64,000 nucleotides of DNA, taken from contig BCIX01000001.1 in the NCBI GenBank assembly GCA_001600095.1, forward strand, positions 2,294,001-2,358,000, read 5' to 3'. The notes under the pieces were generated by a model that saw only the letters and a list, made by a program, of their open reading frames with translations, was not told the DNA's origin and did no database searches. Below, piece by piece: positions 38,349 through 49,539 of this stretch; position 1 is the stretch's first letter; each line of letters begins with the position of its first letter. The stretch comes from Bullera alba. Lineage: Eukaryota > Basidiomycota > Tremellomycetes > Tremellales > Bulleraceae. Made by a program: the position numbers and the translations under genes.

Positions 38349-41308
38349 TCAAGAACGATGCGGCGTACTTCCTCTACTCTTGCTACGTTCCGAACTAGCC
38401 CTGCTTGCGTTCTGAGCCGCTCTGGCGGCTCTGGCCGCCTTAGCACCACCATAAGGTGTCGGTGCCCTGTTTTGAGGCGGGTTCGGATTCGATATGACCG
38501 CTTCCAATGTTATGCGCCTCTCGTTGACCAATCTCTTATGAGTGTGATCGATCGCCTGCCATCGCGTACGTCCGTTAGCAAGTGTAGTCATTGTGGTGGT
38601 GTAGATACCACTCACGGCGAAAAGACGGGTATATCCCCCCTTGCTGAGGGTTGCTGCGCAATTCTGCGGAGAGCATGGTCAGCTACATACTAGCGAGATT
38701 CACCACGGTACTACTCACCTTTGACCACAAGAAAGGGTCTTGGACGATCAATAATGAGGCGCCCCAATTCCTGGGCTGTATCTCGCCGTTACCCGTTCCC
38801 ATTCTGGCCTCAATGGCTAATCTCTGCTCTCGTTCTTCCCGCATGATCTGCTTCACCCGATCTTCTGTGATACCCATGTCTATATATTGATTTCTCCGCG
38901 TTGCTTCCTCTCTGTCCTCTGTGAGGTATCCATGAGCCCGGGGGATGACTCCACCATTGAGGATGGACAGCATTTCGGTCTGATACTGCATTCTCGGGCT
39001 GCCCGCCGTCTCTGGGGTAGTGCTGAAAAAGGCGAAGAAACCACGTAGAGCATCGGCCGCCGTAATTTGATTCTGCGAATCTTCTGGGGGAGGAGGTATC
39101 GTATTGTCGAAGCCGACCATAGCTTTTGTTCCCTGCAGTTTACCGAAAGACACCCAGACTGCATCAGGATCGTCTCGCTGAGGGTCGTTATAATCGGGAA
39201 CCATGATGTTGCGCTGGAGATTCGGCAGTACGCCCCTGTACTGGAGATAGGCGATCGCCATCAATGTCAAACAGTATGACGACATGGTAGGCAGACCCCG
39301 AGCACCCGAAGCGTCGTTTACCTCAAAGGCCGCCGCCCAGAGCTTCAGACCGTGAATCATGGGCCTCAGGACATGTGGTGCCTGTAGACAGTAGTGTAGG
39401 ATGAGGGACGAGTTGTACCTGAGTACAATGTCAGAGCCGTACACACAACTCCAAATCAATACTCACCATCCACCAAGATCGTTGACGTTGATGTCGCAGG
39501 ACATACTGATATTTCTTCCTGGACGCTCCGGGGACTTGAACTTGACTATGGGTACATTGGCGTGGGTGATTGGCTCAATATCCTGCATGTTGCAATTCGC
39601 TAATACGCTCGCCAAAGCGTGCACGTTGTATAGCGCTGGGAGCGAAGGGATCTTTTTCGGCGCCGAGTGAAATCGGCCAGGTGGTGGGGTCTTGGATCCG
39701 GGCGGCACGCGCCACAGAGATGGATGATCTGACGGGGTCATCCGTCAGTAATGTTCTCTGTAGAACGGCTGAGGTGAGAAACTCACAGCCTTGTGGCATA
39801 CGCTTGTCCAAGATGACCAAATCGAGATCCCCACTCGATCCCGTCTCTCCTGCCCAGCTCACACTGCCAAAGACGTCGACTTCGAATCGATCTTGAGTAC
39901 CATACTGATGCCCTCCGAATCGCTGGTTGATGACAGCAGACAGAGTTCTCAGGAGGTGGCCGATGTAGGCTCGTTTTTCCGCCGTGGGTTCGGCCAAGGC
40001 CCAAGCGTGTAGGAGCGAGCTTTGCAGCGCATCCGGCGGGGTAGGGTCGAGCAGGTGTTTGGGGATGTTCTCCCTCGGCGAGGGTTGGGATAGGAGGACG
40101 TGGTATGGCGAGACAATATTATCTAGATTTGCGAGGTGATCTGGATTGGCTGGAGACCGACGACCAAGTCGGGTCATGCGCGGGTCATTGGGATAGCGAT
40201 ACTGAGCCGGTGTCGACAGAGCCGATGTCGACTGATGGTCCCCCATATCGTCAAGGTGCAGCAGATCAGCCACACTGACCGAGCTAGATCTGCGACTTCG
40301 TCCGGAGACCCGACTGATAGAGCGGTCGTCCAATCCGAGCCCTTCTCTGCTTGAAGTCTGTGCTTTCAGCTTTGCCGATAAGCGCCCGTTGTCCGATTGA
40401 GGGTCGAAGACAAAGAGCCTTTTGACGTCGTCTTCGGGGGTGATAGGGATGGTCCGCCTGCTGCCGGTCTCTGAAGATGGGCTCCCTGGGCGCGATGAGA
40501 ACGAAGTTGGCGGTGTGAGTTCGGCCGCTTCACTGAGCTTGGTCCTGTATGACTCGGATGAGTATTCCGAGCCAGAATTGCGGCGTCCACGCTCCTCAAG
40601 TCGACGACTGGATCGACTGTATGATGACTCTGTATCTGTGACCCATTCGCGATCTGGCTGAGCGTTGGACGGAGAAAAGGTCTGGCGGCGAGCTGAAGGC
40701 GGAGATTCGAAATCGACCAGGGGATAAAGGGGTGTGCGTCTCCTTGAAGAGGGAGATACTGGACTTGCACCTGGACCTCGAGTAGAGCGCCTAGGCGGAG
40801 AGTAACTTGGCCGAGGTGAGAACCTATAGCTTGAAGGTCCTGGTTCCCCAACTGATGGTCTCCCGGTCCGAGAGCCTGTCTTTGGATACGGAATGCGTGG
40901 TGTCTGAGCGTGATGCGCCCAAGGAGCGTGGTAAAGGTCCTTTGGCTTGTCGACTCCTCTAGTCTGCAGGCTAACGGGCACACGGGGCGATACGCTGCGA
41001 TCAGACCTCCGTGGAATCGACTGCTTCTTCACCACCGCTCTCCTCTCTTGCCGTTGATTCGAACTACTGGATCGACTATAGGGCCTGGTAGCAACGACCG
41101 GCAGCGCGGCTCGAGCAGCTGATCTTGGGACGAACACCTTGGCTTGGGTTCGTAGACCGTTTATTATGGAGTCTGATGGCGGATTGAGGGTATCCTCGCC
41201 CAAGCTGTCGTCGATGTCCAAGAGTGTGAGACGAGGAGTGGGGACCTCGAAAGAGATCAATGGCGGAGGAGAAAGAGGACCGATGGCAAGAGGATCTCGC
41301 GTCAACAT
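38349..41308 (-). CDS. Non-canonical poly(A)/terminal nucleotidyltransferase (Cid1/Trf-like)
   Basis: Adds nucleotides to RNA 3' ends, by family. About the first 440 residues are Ser/Arg/Pro-rich and disordered. The catalytic domain shows GSVSWAGETGSSGDLDLVI, the Gly-Ser loop with the paired aspartates (DLD). The third acidic position comes in NISMSCDINVND. The central domain (LILHYCLQAPHVLRPMIHGL, LPTMSSYCLTLMAIAYLQY) and the PAP-associated motif LIVQDPFLW follow. The C-terminus is short and basic. Whether it adds A, U or C cannot be told by eye. Start: the open frame reaches back to a TTG at 41362 and further upstream without an ATG, so I place the start at the first in-frame ATG (41308). 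A small upstream coding exon is possible. Confidence 0.85.
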
Positions 41309-41706
41309 TATCGGTCGTCGCCGTCCAAAACTTTTGGCAGCGGCCCGGTCGGATGTCTCCAAGCAGCCTCTACAGGCCTGACTTGGGTTATGGAGCTCGA
41401 CAAGATGACAGGATGGACAAGATGGCCTTCAATCACAGTGCTAGGATCATAATGAAGTTGAGCAGGTAAGACTGCCGGCTCACCGTCCTCAGACACCCAA
41501 GAGGTCTGTGCGTTGAGGTTTACACCGGTCCAAGCGTCTCTGCCATCACTCCGTCAAGCTCCTATCCACTTCTCGCTACAACTGACGATGCATACGTCTA
41601 TGATGATATCCACAACAACAACACTGATCCCCAAGAACGCTACAAGTGCTACTAGCCAGGTCGTTCAGAGAGTCAAGAATAGGCCCACCTCACCTCGTCC
41701 TTCCCC
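41309..41706. other. Intergenic between the nucleotidyltransferase gene and RAD54
   Basis: About 400 bases. The nucleotidyltransferase frame stays open, ATG-less, for roughly the first 120 bases from 41309, so part of this may be coding through an upstream exon. The rest is promoter plus RAD54 3' flank. A short AACAAC run lies near 41611-41620. Confidence 0.5.
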
Positions 41707-44654
41707 CTAGTGGGAGATGTACTGGAAGACATATGAGACTTCCGGTAATCCCAGTTCCGCTCTGAGCAGGTCGTCGTGCATCTTGCCCAACTGCTCATTT
41801 GGGAAGTGATTCCAAGTACTGGCATCACCGTACAGCAGGGCCGGAGCCTTGATGTGCTGCTTGCCGTCTTTCGAACATCGCTTGCACTTGTACGTGTCGT
41901 GGGTGTCGCATATCGTTGTCGTGTTGAACTTGAATAGCTGCCTCAGGTCGTCTTGGGTGAAGTGCCGTGCGGTATCTTCTGCTTCATCGACCACGCATGC
42001 TGACAAGTTCTGCTTTTGACATTGGCGCTGGAAAATCTTCTCTTCGATGGTGCCGGTCGTCTGGAATCGGTAGACGAAGCCTGAATCAGGTCAGCGTCCG
42101 GGCTCCCGATGATCGACGCCTCACTCACACTCTTTCTTCTGTCCGTCTCTCCATACTCGAGCCAAAGCTTGTTGGTCACTGGCTGGGTTCCAGTCCTTGG
42201 ACTGGTAAGCAAGGGCCGTTTCGCAACGTACATGGTACTCACTGGGTCAAACAGGATCAATCGGTTCGCACCAATTAGATTGATACCGCATCCACCAGCT
42301 TTAGAACTGAGTAGGAACACGAACTCCTTGCTCTCGGGATCATTGAATCGAGATACGATCTTAGATCGCTTGTTGACGTTCATCGTACCGTCAAGTCGGA
42401 CACAGCCATACCTAAGATCGACAGGTCAGTATCCCAGATACGCGCGACTAAAAAGCTACTCACTTCTTCGTCCTGCACAGCTTCTCCATTAGGTCGAGTG
42501 TCTGGGTAGCGTTGCTGATGAGGACAATCTTGTCATCGGTGTGATTCTTGATATGAGCCAACATCCTACTAGGGTGTCAGCGACCGCAGATATCCCAATT
42601 AATCCTGCTCACCTCTCCAAGACCACGAATTTGCCAGAATAGGAACAGTTCACTCCTCTATCCCTGCCCTTGCCCTGATAGTCGGCCGGAAGGACATTCT
42701 CGCTTCCAGGTAGATCCTCCGGCAAATTGAGCAAGTCTGGGTGATTGACCAGCTTTCGAAGTAGACCAATAGCCTTCAGTGGTTGCGAATCCTTTCCTCT
42801 CAGCAGCCTCTGTACATCTTTCGAGGTGACGAATGTTTCGTATAACTTCGTCTGCAGAGGTGATGGCCGGCAGAACACCACATGCTCGTACTTGACCGGC
42901 ACTATCGTTGTGATCAGTTGGATATCTTGACCGGATTTGTAGCTAGGAACTCACGGTATTTCGACAACAGGTCATTCGTCCTTCGGATGATAAACTTGCT
43001 GACTTGACCTCCAAGCTCTTTCAACTTGGCATCACTTTCCTCTTTCTCCTTGTCCGTAGCGTCTGCATCTCGTCCCCTGAGAATCTTCGACTCAAAGTTT
43101 TTCTTGAAATCCAGCTTGGAACCCAGGTATTCAGGGTTGGCGAAGTTGAGCAGGGCAAAGTATTCTGACAGATCGTTCTGGATAGGCGTTCCAGTGAGGA
43201 TAACTCGACGTTGCACATCGAGCTTGGTCAGGGCCTGGAAGGTGAGAGTGTCTGCACAGAGGATCAACACCCGACAGTATTAAAAGGCCCATATACTCAC
43301 CGGCATTTTTGAGACGATGCCCTTCGTCTGCCAAGAGCAAACCAATGTGACAACCTGCTAGCTCATCTTGAAGCGTACGCAGCGTCTCATACGAGACGAT
43401 CATTACTAAAAGAATAAACATGAGCTTCTTATCTTTGTCTTGGCAAGACCGGCTCACCTGGCAGAGTCACGTTTCTTCCATGAGCGTTGACCCATCGTCG
43501 GACAGCAGGAATGAGCTCTGCTTTTCCTCCTTTACCATCCACCACCATGGGGTTGATCGCTCCCGGTCCGAGCCATTTCACCAGCTCTGCTGCCCAGTTG
43601 CCAACTAACGAAGTCGGGCAGGCGACAATCGCTTTCTCACATGTCGATTTGCCGGCGATGGGTGATTGTTTGAGCAATGTCCAAAGCAGCGCGATACACT
43701 GCAGCGTTTTACCTGAAAGAACCGATGAGTGGTGCGTCTGTGAATCATGAATTGAGAGCCTACCCAGTCCCATCTCGTCTGCCATGATACATCCCCACGC
43801 CTTGTCTGCCATGAGTCCTGTGGTGCAGCGATACAGAAACTTGGTACATCAGCTTCTTCCCAGTATGCTGACTCACCTTGACTCCTTCGATCTGATGCGG
43901 CCTGAGCATCTTGGACAGCCTAGGGTCGATGACCACCGGAACCTTGACATCCTCCTTCTTCTTGACGTCGACGATGCCCAAGATCGACTTCAGACTCTTA
44001 TGTGGGCCTCTCGACTCGTCTTCCTTCTTCTTCTGCTCTTCTGCCAATTTTGCCGCTTCGATCGCCTCCGGATCTGGTCTATCGTCGATCGTGGGGTCAT
44101 AAAGCACGATGGCATGGTCGGCCATGGGATCGAACAGGGGTCGTGGAGCGAGATTGGGATGGGGCCGTGCACCCAGAGAAGCGTGGGACAGCGGGTGGAG
44201 GATTTGCTCCGAGGTTTTTAGATTGACCATGACCGGTATTGAGAAACTATCATGATAGTCAGCTGGAGATTCAGATGCCGCTCGAAACCAGGTAGCTCAC
44301 CTCTTGCCGAAGACTTGACCCTTCTCCTTGGGCTGATAAACCGGGAACTTTCGGTTACACCACTTTGCCATGTCTCCCAATACGCCATCATCGCCATACT
44401 CCTTGTTGCCCATGGCGAACTTGCTTTTCTTCTTCGGACTACCAGCATCCCCATCACCATCATCGTCTTTCCCACCTCCAGCTTCTTTATACGACACCGC
44501 TTTTCTCTTTCTGCCTGGCATGGCCAGGTCACGCTTGGGCCCGAGTGGAGTGGGCGCTTTGAACGGTTTGACAATCAACCCGAATCCCCCGGAGGTTGCT
44601 GAGGTCGGAGCCGGGTCGCCGGGTCGGGCTACAACAGGCTGTCGTCTCAACATG
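41707..44654 (-). CDS. RAD54: DNA repair and recombination translocase Rad54
   Basis: A Swi2/Snf2-family dsDNA translocase that works with Rad51 in homologous recombination in the nucleus. The N-terminus has a basic region ([24 protein letters not shown]) and the [17 protein letters not shown] block. Helicase motifs appear in order: [18 protein letters not shown], motif [13 protein letters not shown] (an intron splits the GKT codon), motif [14 protein letters not shown] with the DEGH box, [29 protein letters not shown], then the second lobe [33 protein letters not shown] and [21 protein letters not shown]. The C-terminal Cys-rich block ([12 protein letters not shown]) is typical of Rad54. At least ten short introns. 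Start at the ATG at 44654 (MLRRQ); the frame is open upstream. Head-to-head with RPC40. Confidence 0.96.
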
Positions 44655-45066
44655 TTGTCGTCAGAGTCCTTCCGTCGCAGAGTATCGCGACTTGATGTCT
44701 CGAAGAGAGAGGTGATATAGATCGAACACCAGCTGGCGGCAAAAAGAAAACAAACCCGATCATGAATCGGCGGCGCGGGCGGTCGCGTCAACTTCAGGCG
44801 GAGATGAAGCTTATCTCCGGCGGACCTCCATGAACGGAACCAAATTTTCCCAATCCCATTTTTGTTGCTGCCTAGCTTACTGCTGCTTCTGACAACCTCG
44901 ATAAACGACAACAGAAGTTGCTTGATAGACGAACCACGATAGCCAGCACAGGAACAGCTTACACGACACGCCTGAGGATTGCAATCAGCCGTTAGAGAAA
45001 TTTGAACTTTGATCAAATTTGGAGAGTTGTACCAGCACAGTCACCCTTAACGAGGACCGTAACAAC
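44655..45066. promoter_or_regulatory. Divergent promoter of RAD54 and RPC40
   Basis: 412 bases between head-to-head genes. A GC-rich patch near 44770-44795 contains CGCGTC. Nothing firm beyond its position. Confidence 0.5.
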
Positions 45067-46530
45067 ATGGCCGGGAGCACATCACAAGAAGCCAGACGGC
45101 ACGTCAAAGTGCTGCCCGAGTCTATAGGCTCTGTGAGTGAGACTCGGCAATCAATATACGATTTGGAGCGCCCGCATTGCTCCATTCCTTGTATAATGCG
45201 TTCAATCTGCTGATCGTGCCTTCTGCTCAGGTTGCTGGCTCGGAATTCCCGGGACATTACCCCGGTGAAGACCACAGCTGGAACTTGGACACCTTCCAGA
45301 GGGTGAGTTCTGGTCGAATACTCACAGAAGGATCACACTGACAGTCTACAGGGTTTGAACGTCTCTGTCCAACGCCTGACACCCTCTGTCATCGAGTTTG
45401 ACTTGGTAGGCGTTGACGCATCAATTGCCAATGCCCTAAGACGAGTCATGATATCCGAGGTATGTTCGAGCGAGTCAAGCTCTAGTTTACGAGGTACTGA
45501 CGACTGGCTTCAGGTGCCTACTATGGCCATAGATACCGTATACGTTTGGAACAACACATCAATCATGCAGGACGAAGTGCTTTGCCATAGAATAGGATTG
45601 TTGCCAATCAAGGTGGATCCACGACAGTTCAGCTATCCTCGTGAGCAAGCACTCCTCGACTTTGATTATTGGCATGCTGACCTCTTGATAGAGAACCCCG
45701 AGAGCCCTCACGAGCTCGACACCTTGATCTTCGACCTGCGAGTACGATGTGACAGGCGAAAAGACGCAGTCAAGGGCGAGACGGACCCGAGGAAGATGTA
45801 CTTCGACTCGAATGTCTACTCGGGGATGATGGAGTGGAAGGCTCAGGGAAAGCAGGTGAAGAAGTTTGCGTCGAATAAGCCAGGACCATGTGACCCGGAT
45901 GTGCTACTGGTCAAACTGAGACCTGGGCAGGTATGTTCATTCGGAGTCCTGACAAGGTCACAAGGTATGCTGACGATAGTTGCAGATGATAGACATGCAC
46001 TGTTTCGCCAGGAAGGGTACTGGATCGTTACATGCCAAGTGGTCGCCCGTTGGTGAGTAAATGTGATGCAGACCGTCTTTTCTTCAAACTAACTCAGTGA
46101 TAGCTACCGCTTCGTATCGTCTCCTACCACACATCATCATCAGAGAGCCTATACCGGAGGAAGACCAAGAGAAATTCCAGAAATGTTTCCCTCCCGGGGT
46201 GATCGCCTTGGAAGAGGACTCGAACGGTGATCAGCAGGTCGTTGTCAAGAATCCACGGAAAGACACAGTCTCGAGAGAAGTCCTGAGGCACCCGGAGTTC
46301 AAGGATAAAGTCGAGTTGACCAGAATACGAGATCACTTCATATGTGAGTGGACTCTTTCGACCCCATTCATGATGGATAGGTACTGATATGCCGCCCGTT
46401 CGCAGATAGCGTCGAATCTACCGGACAGTACAAGCCGGAGGAGCTTGTCCCTGAAGCCATCAAGATCCTGCTGAGCAAGATCGCCGATGTGGAAGCTGGT
46501 CTGGACAAGATCTTCCCTTCGGACGCTTAG
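45067..46530 (+). CDS. RPC40: RNA polymerase I and III subunit RPAC1 (AC40)
   Basis: The alpha-like subunit shared by RNA polymerases I and III; with AC19 it nucleates assembly of both enzymes. About 345 residues, close to the 335 of yeast Rpc40. Key blocks: [19 protein letters not shown] with the alpha motif, [43 protein letters not shown] and [14 protein letters not shown]. The C-terminus ([18 protein letters not shown]) is the conserved last helix. About eight introns; two neighbouring ones (54 and 51 nt, after ISE and after FSYP) are stop-free and divisible by three, so the raw open frame runs through them, but homologous spacing shows they are introns. ATG at 45067, TAG at 46528-46530. 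The 3' end faces the URI/Bud27-like gene 87 bases away. Confidence 0.95.
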
Positions 46531-46617
46531 GACAATAGCTGGAGCAGGTATGGCACTGTGCTTGACATGCATTATATGCTACATGTACCAAGCATGCTTC
46601 GCTCAAGCTGGCCTCGC

Positions 46618-49191
46618 TCAGGCGCCCGTACGAGCGGCCTTGAAGCGGGACACCTTCTTGGCAGGCGTAGGCGCGAACGCCACTGGCTCCGCTGGTTCAG
46701 CAGCCATTGGTGGCGTTTCCTCACTTTCCTCTGTTCTTACAGTTGGCGGCAGACCAACATTCTCCACGACGGGTTTGCTTGACGTGGTTGGATTAGGCAA
46801 CCTCCTGCCGAATTTCGGGGCATCTTGTGGGTTCGCCTGATCCTTGCTTGCGCTGGTGGACAGAGGATTCGGCTGCAGGAGTTGCTGTTTGACCGCCTCT
46901 ATCTTTGCCTTGCTCTCCGGATCTTCTTCGTCACTCCACGCTTCTTCTCCTGGGGCGAGGACCAAATTGCCATTTTCCAGCCTTCCCACTCTGACAAACT
47001 TCCGCAAGTCCTCTGGTGTGGGGTTGACTATCATTCCATTCGCCGCTATCTGCGGCAATCCCATCATGACCCCTCCAGCACCTTCCTCGCCATCTTCGCC
47101 CTCTCCATCCGACATCATAGCGAGGTCGAGGTTGGCAGACTCCTCGTCGTCTCTTTGCAACTTACTGGCGTATGCCTGTCGTCTGTGATACTCCAGGGCC
47201 ACTTCTCTCGCCAGGAGAGCTTCATCCAGATCGTACTCGTCCTCCTCTTCTTCGTCATCCCCTTCCTCGTCATCCTCAGGGTATTCCGCATGTTCGGATA
47301 TGGCGCCTCCGATGCTGAAATCGACACCGGCTTCGTCGTCCTCCATGTCGCTTTCCACCACAGTCGACGTTATCAGGGGAGAACGAGAGCTCGAATGAGC
47401 GGGTCGGGTCCGTGATGGTCGATCTTCCGGTATCCTCTCCACCACACTGCCTTTCATGAACCCCATAGGCTTGGCCTGTGACATCTTGGGAAGACTCTTG
47501 GCTGGTTGCGTCGCGCCTGTTCGACTACCGGATCCTGCCGCCTGGCTGGACTGGGCCACTTGACCTTGCATAGCCCGTCTCTGAGCGAACAAACTGGGCG
47601 GCTTTGACGTTCCCGCCTCAGGCTGTGATACTTGACTCGACTCTTTGATCGATGTCGAAGCGATTGCTGTTGAGTTGCCGGCACTAGACTGCGAGTTCGG
47701 CCCGAGAGGCGAAGGTTTAGGCGGTGTCAGGAAACCTCTCTTGAAGCCTCCGAATCCAGTGCTCGACTTCTCCTTGACTGCACTCTTGACTGCTGGCTTC
47801 GGCTCCGCAATTACTGGCACCGGTCGTGGCTCAAACTCCCCTCCGACCTGCTTGGAGGGTAAAGGAAAGTCGACACCACCAATGGCTTTGGTAGCCTGAG
47901 GAGGTGAGTCGGGGGGTAATGGCACCGATTCGTCAAACGATACCGACTTTTTCCGCGAACCCGTCTTGAGTATCGACTTTGGTTGACCACTCGACAATGA
48001 CGAGCGACGTGAGAGCGAGACTGCAGGCTCCGGCGACGTCTCTTTGGGGATGACCGTCGGAGGAGGGCTAGGGGATTTTGGCAAGCTTGCTGAAGTAGGG
48101 ATGGGAGACGTCGTGTGTGCTTGCTGAGGTACTGGAGTGACCGTCGAGTCCAAAGCGGGCGAAGGTCCGCCTTTGACCGCTTGTTCCACCTCGTCCTCAT
48201 CGTCCTCGTCACTATCGCTATCTTGCTGGAAGATGGATTTGCGCAATGCCGCTCTCCGCGCGACGGCCTCATCGGACCAATAGCTATCCTGCTCATCTTC
48301 GGTCTTCACATCGGGAATACTGGAGATCGTAGGTGGTGGCATAGCGCCAATGACCGATCCATCTGGGGCTTCGCGTATCTCATGGAAGGGTAGTCCCTCT
48401 TCGTTGAGTGTCTAATCGCGAATAGAAACCCGTCAGTTCGATGGTTTTGACGGAACCGATTGTTCTCTCACGATCTCTTCCTGATTTGCTGTGGGTATCT
48501 GTCTTCCTCCAGATGCATCTGCCAATTCCTTCTGTCTGCTCAAGAAGCCTTCCACCAAATTATCCAGAGTAAGAGCCTCCTTCTCGTCTGCTGCCGCATG
48601 ATCCGCGGAGGCATCCTGTGACCGGCCTTGCAGGACCGACTCAACGGCTTCGCTAGCCCTCGACTGAGATGTGTAGTCGGCAGATGGAACCTCTTGCACC
48701 ACTTGCGCATTGTCGAGTGCGGAAAGGTGCGATCCTATGGGCGAAGGGAACACCTGGTTCAAGTGGATCGTAGGTGGTAATGATCGTTTGTCCTGTATTG
48801 CCAGTCTTGACGGACCTGCTTCCGACTGTCTGCTAAACACCCCCTGCTCCATCCTCACATGATCCAGCAACAGAGCTGAGCCATCATCATCAGCCTACAT
48901 GACTTCATGCCACCTGTTTGACCACACACCTTGTTTCCGGCGGTGGACGTATGCCACGGCCTCTTGCGCCGTCATTTCGATATACCACCCATCGCCAACG
49001 TGGACCTTGAGCTCATTGGTATGGATCACTTCCCCCTGTATGCTCGCTTTGGTATTGAGAGGGATCCTCGCCTGCCAGCGTGTCCGCTCGGTGAGTCTCC
49101 CGATTTGCGCGGACAGCAGGTCGAGGGCTTGTAGGTGGGATTGCAGTGATGGGTCCGATGGCCGGATGGGAAGGTTGAGCTCGTCGCTCAT
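46618..49191 (-). CDS. URI/Bud27-like unconventional prefoldin
   Basis: About 820 residues. The N-terminal alpha-prefoldin domain has a helix (LQALDLLSAQIGRLTERTRW), the beta hairpin region (TKASIQGEVIHTNELKVHVG) and GDGWYIEMTAQEAVAYVHRR, as in URI (unconventional prefoldin RPB5 interactor) and yeast Bud27. The first intron must use a late acceptor so that RRKQ joins ALLLDHVRME; the earlier AG would give stops. The long acidic, Ser/Pro-rich C-terminal part holds PKSILKTGSRKKSVSFDE and MGFMKGSVVERIPED, matching the conserved C-terminal blocks of Bud27/URI. Known: Bud27/URI binds Rpb5 and R2TP and helps assemble RNA polymerases I, II and III in the cytoplasm. Start ATG at 49191; stop at 46618. 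Confidence 0.82.
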
Positions 49192-49539
49192 CCTGCTCAG
49201 GGCCTACTGTAAAGGTCTTAGAGATCAAAGACCCCGTGGTGACGGCGAGGCCGACTTCAGCGTTCGAGATGCAAGAGGAGTACGCATGAGACGTATGCCT
49301 TCTTAGTCGCCCCGTTAGACTGAATTTTGTTGATCCACTGCCGCGGGTGGAGGTCTCTCACTTGAGCTAGCGGCCTCGGATCCATGCCCGAGTAGCCGGT
49401 ATCATATAGCAGCAAGTCTGTGCGGGCTGTGCAGCCATGCTACAGACAGACGACTGCCTACTGACATGGCATTCATACAATTCCTAAAGCTCACAAATAT
49501 CCGCCCTTGACGTCTACATTATATTCCAGTCACAACACA
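49192..49539. other. Intergenic: URI/Bud27 promoter and CofD-like 3' flank
   Basis: 348 bases between tandem minus-strand genes; no recognisable element. Confidence 0.5.

Noticed and set aside
41605..41625. Possible microsatellite (AACAAC)
   Set aside because: Only a few units, too short to call a repeat locus.
44770..44800. MBF-like GACGCGA in the RAD54/RPC40 promoter
   Set aside because: Single imperfect copy in a GC-rich patch; too weak to claim cell-cycle control.
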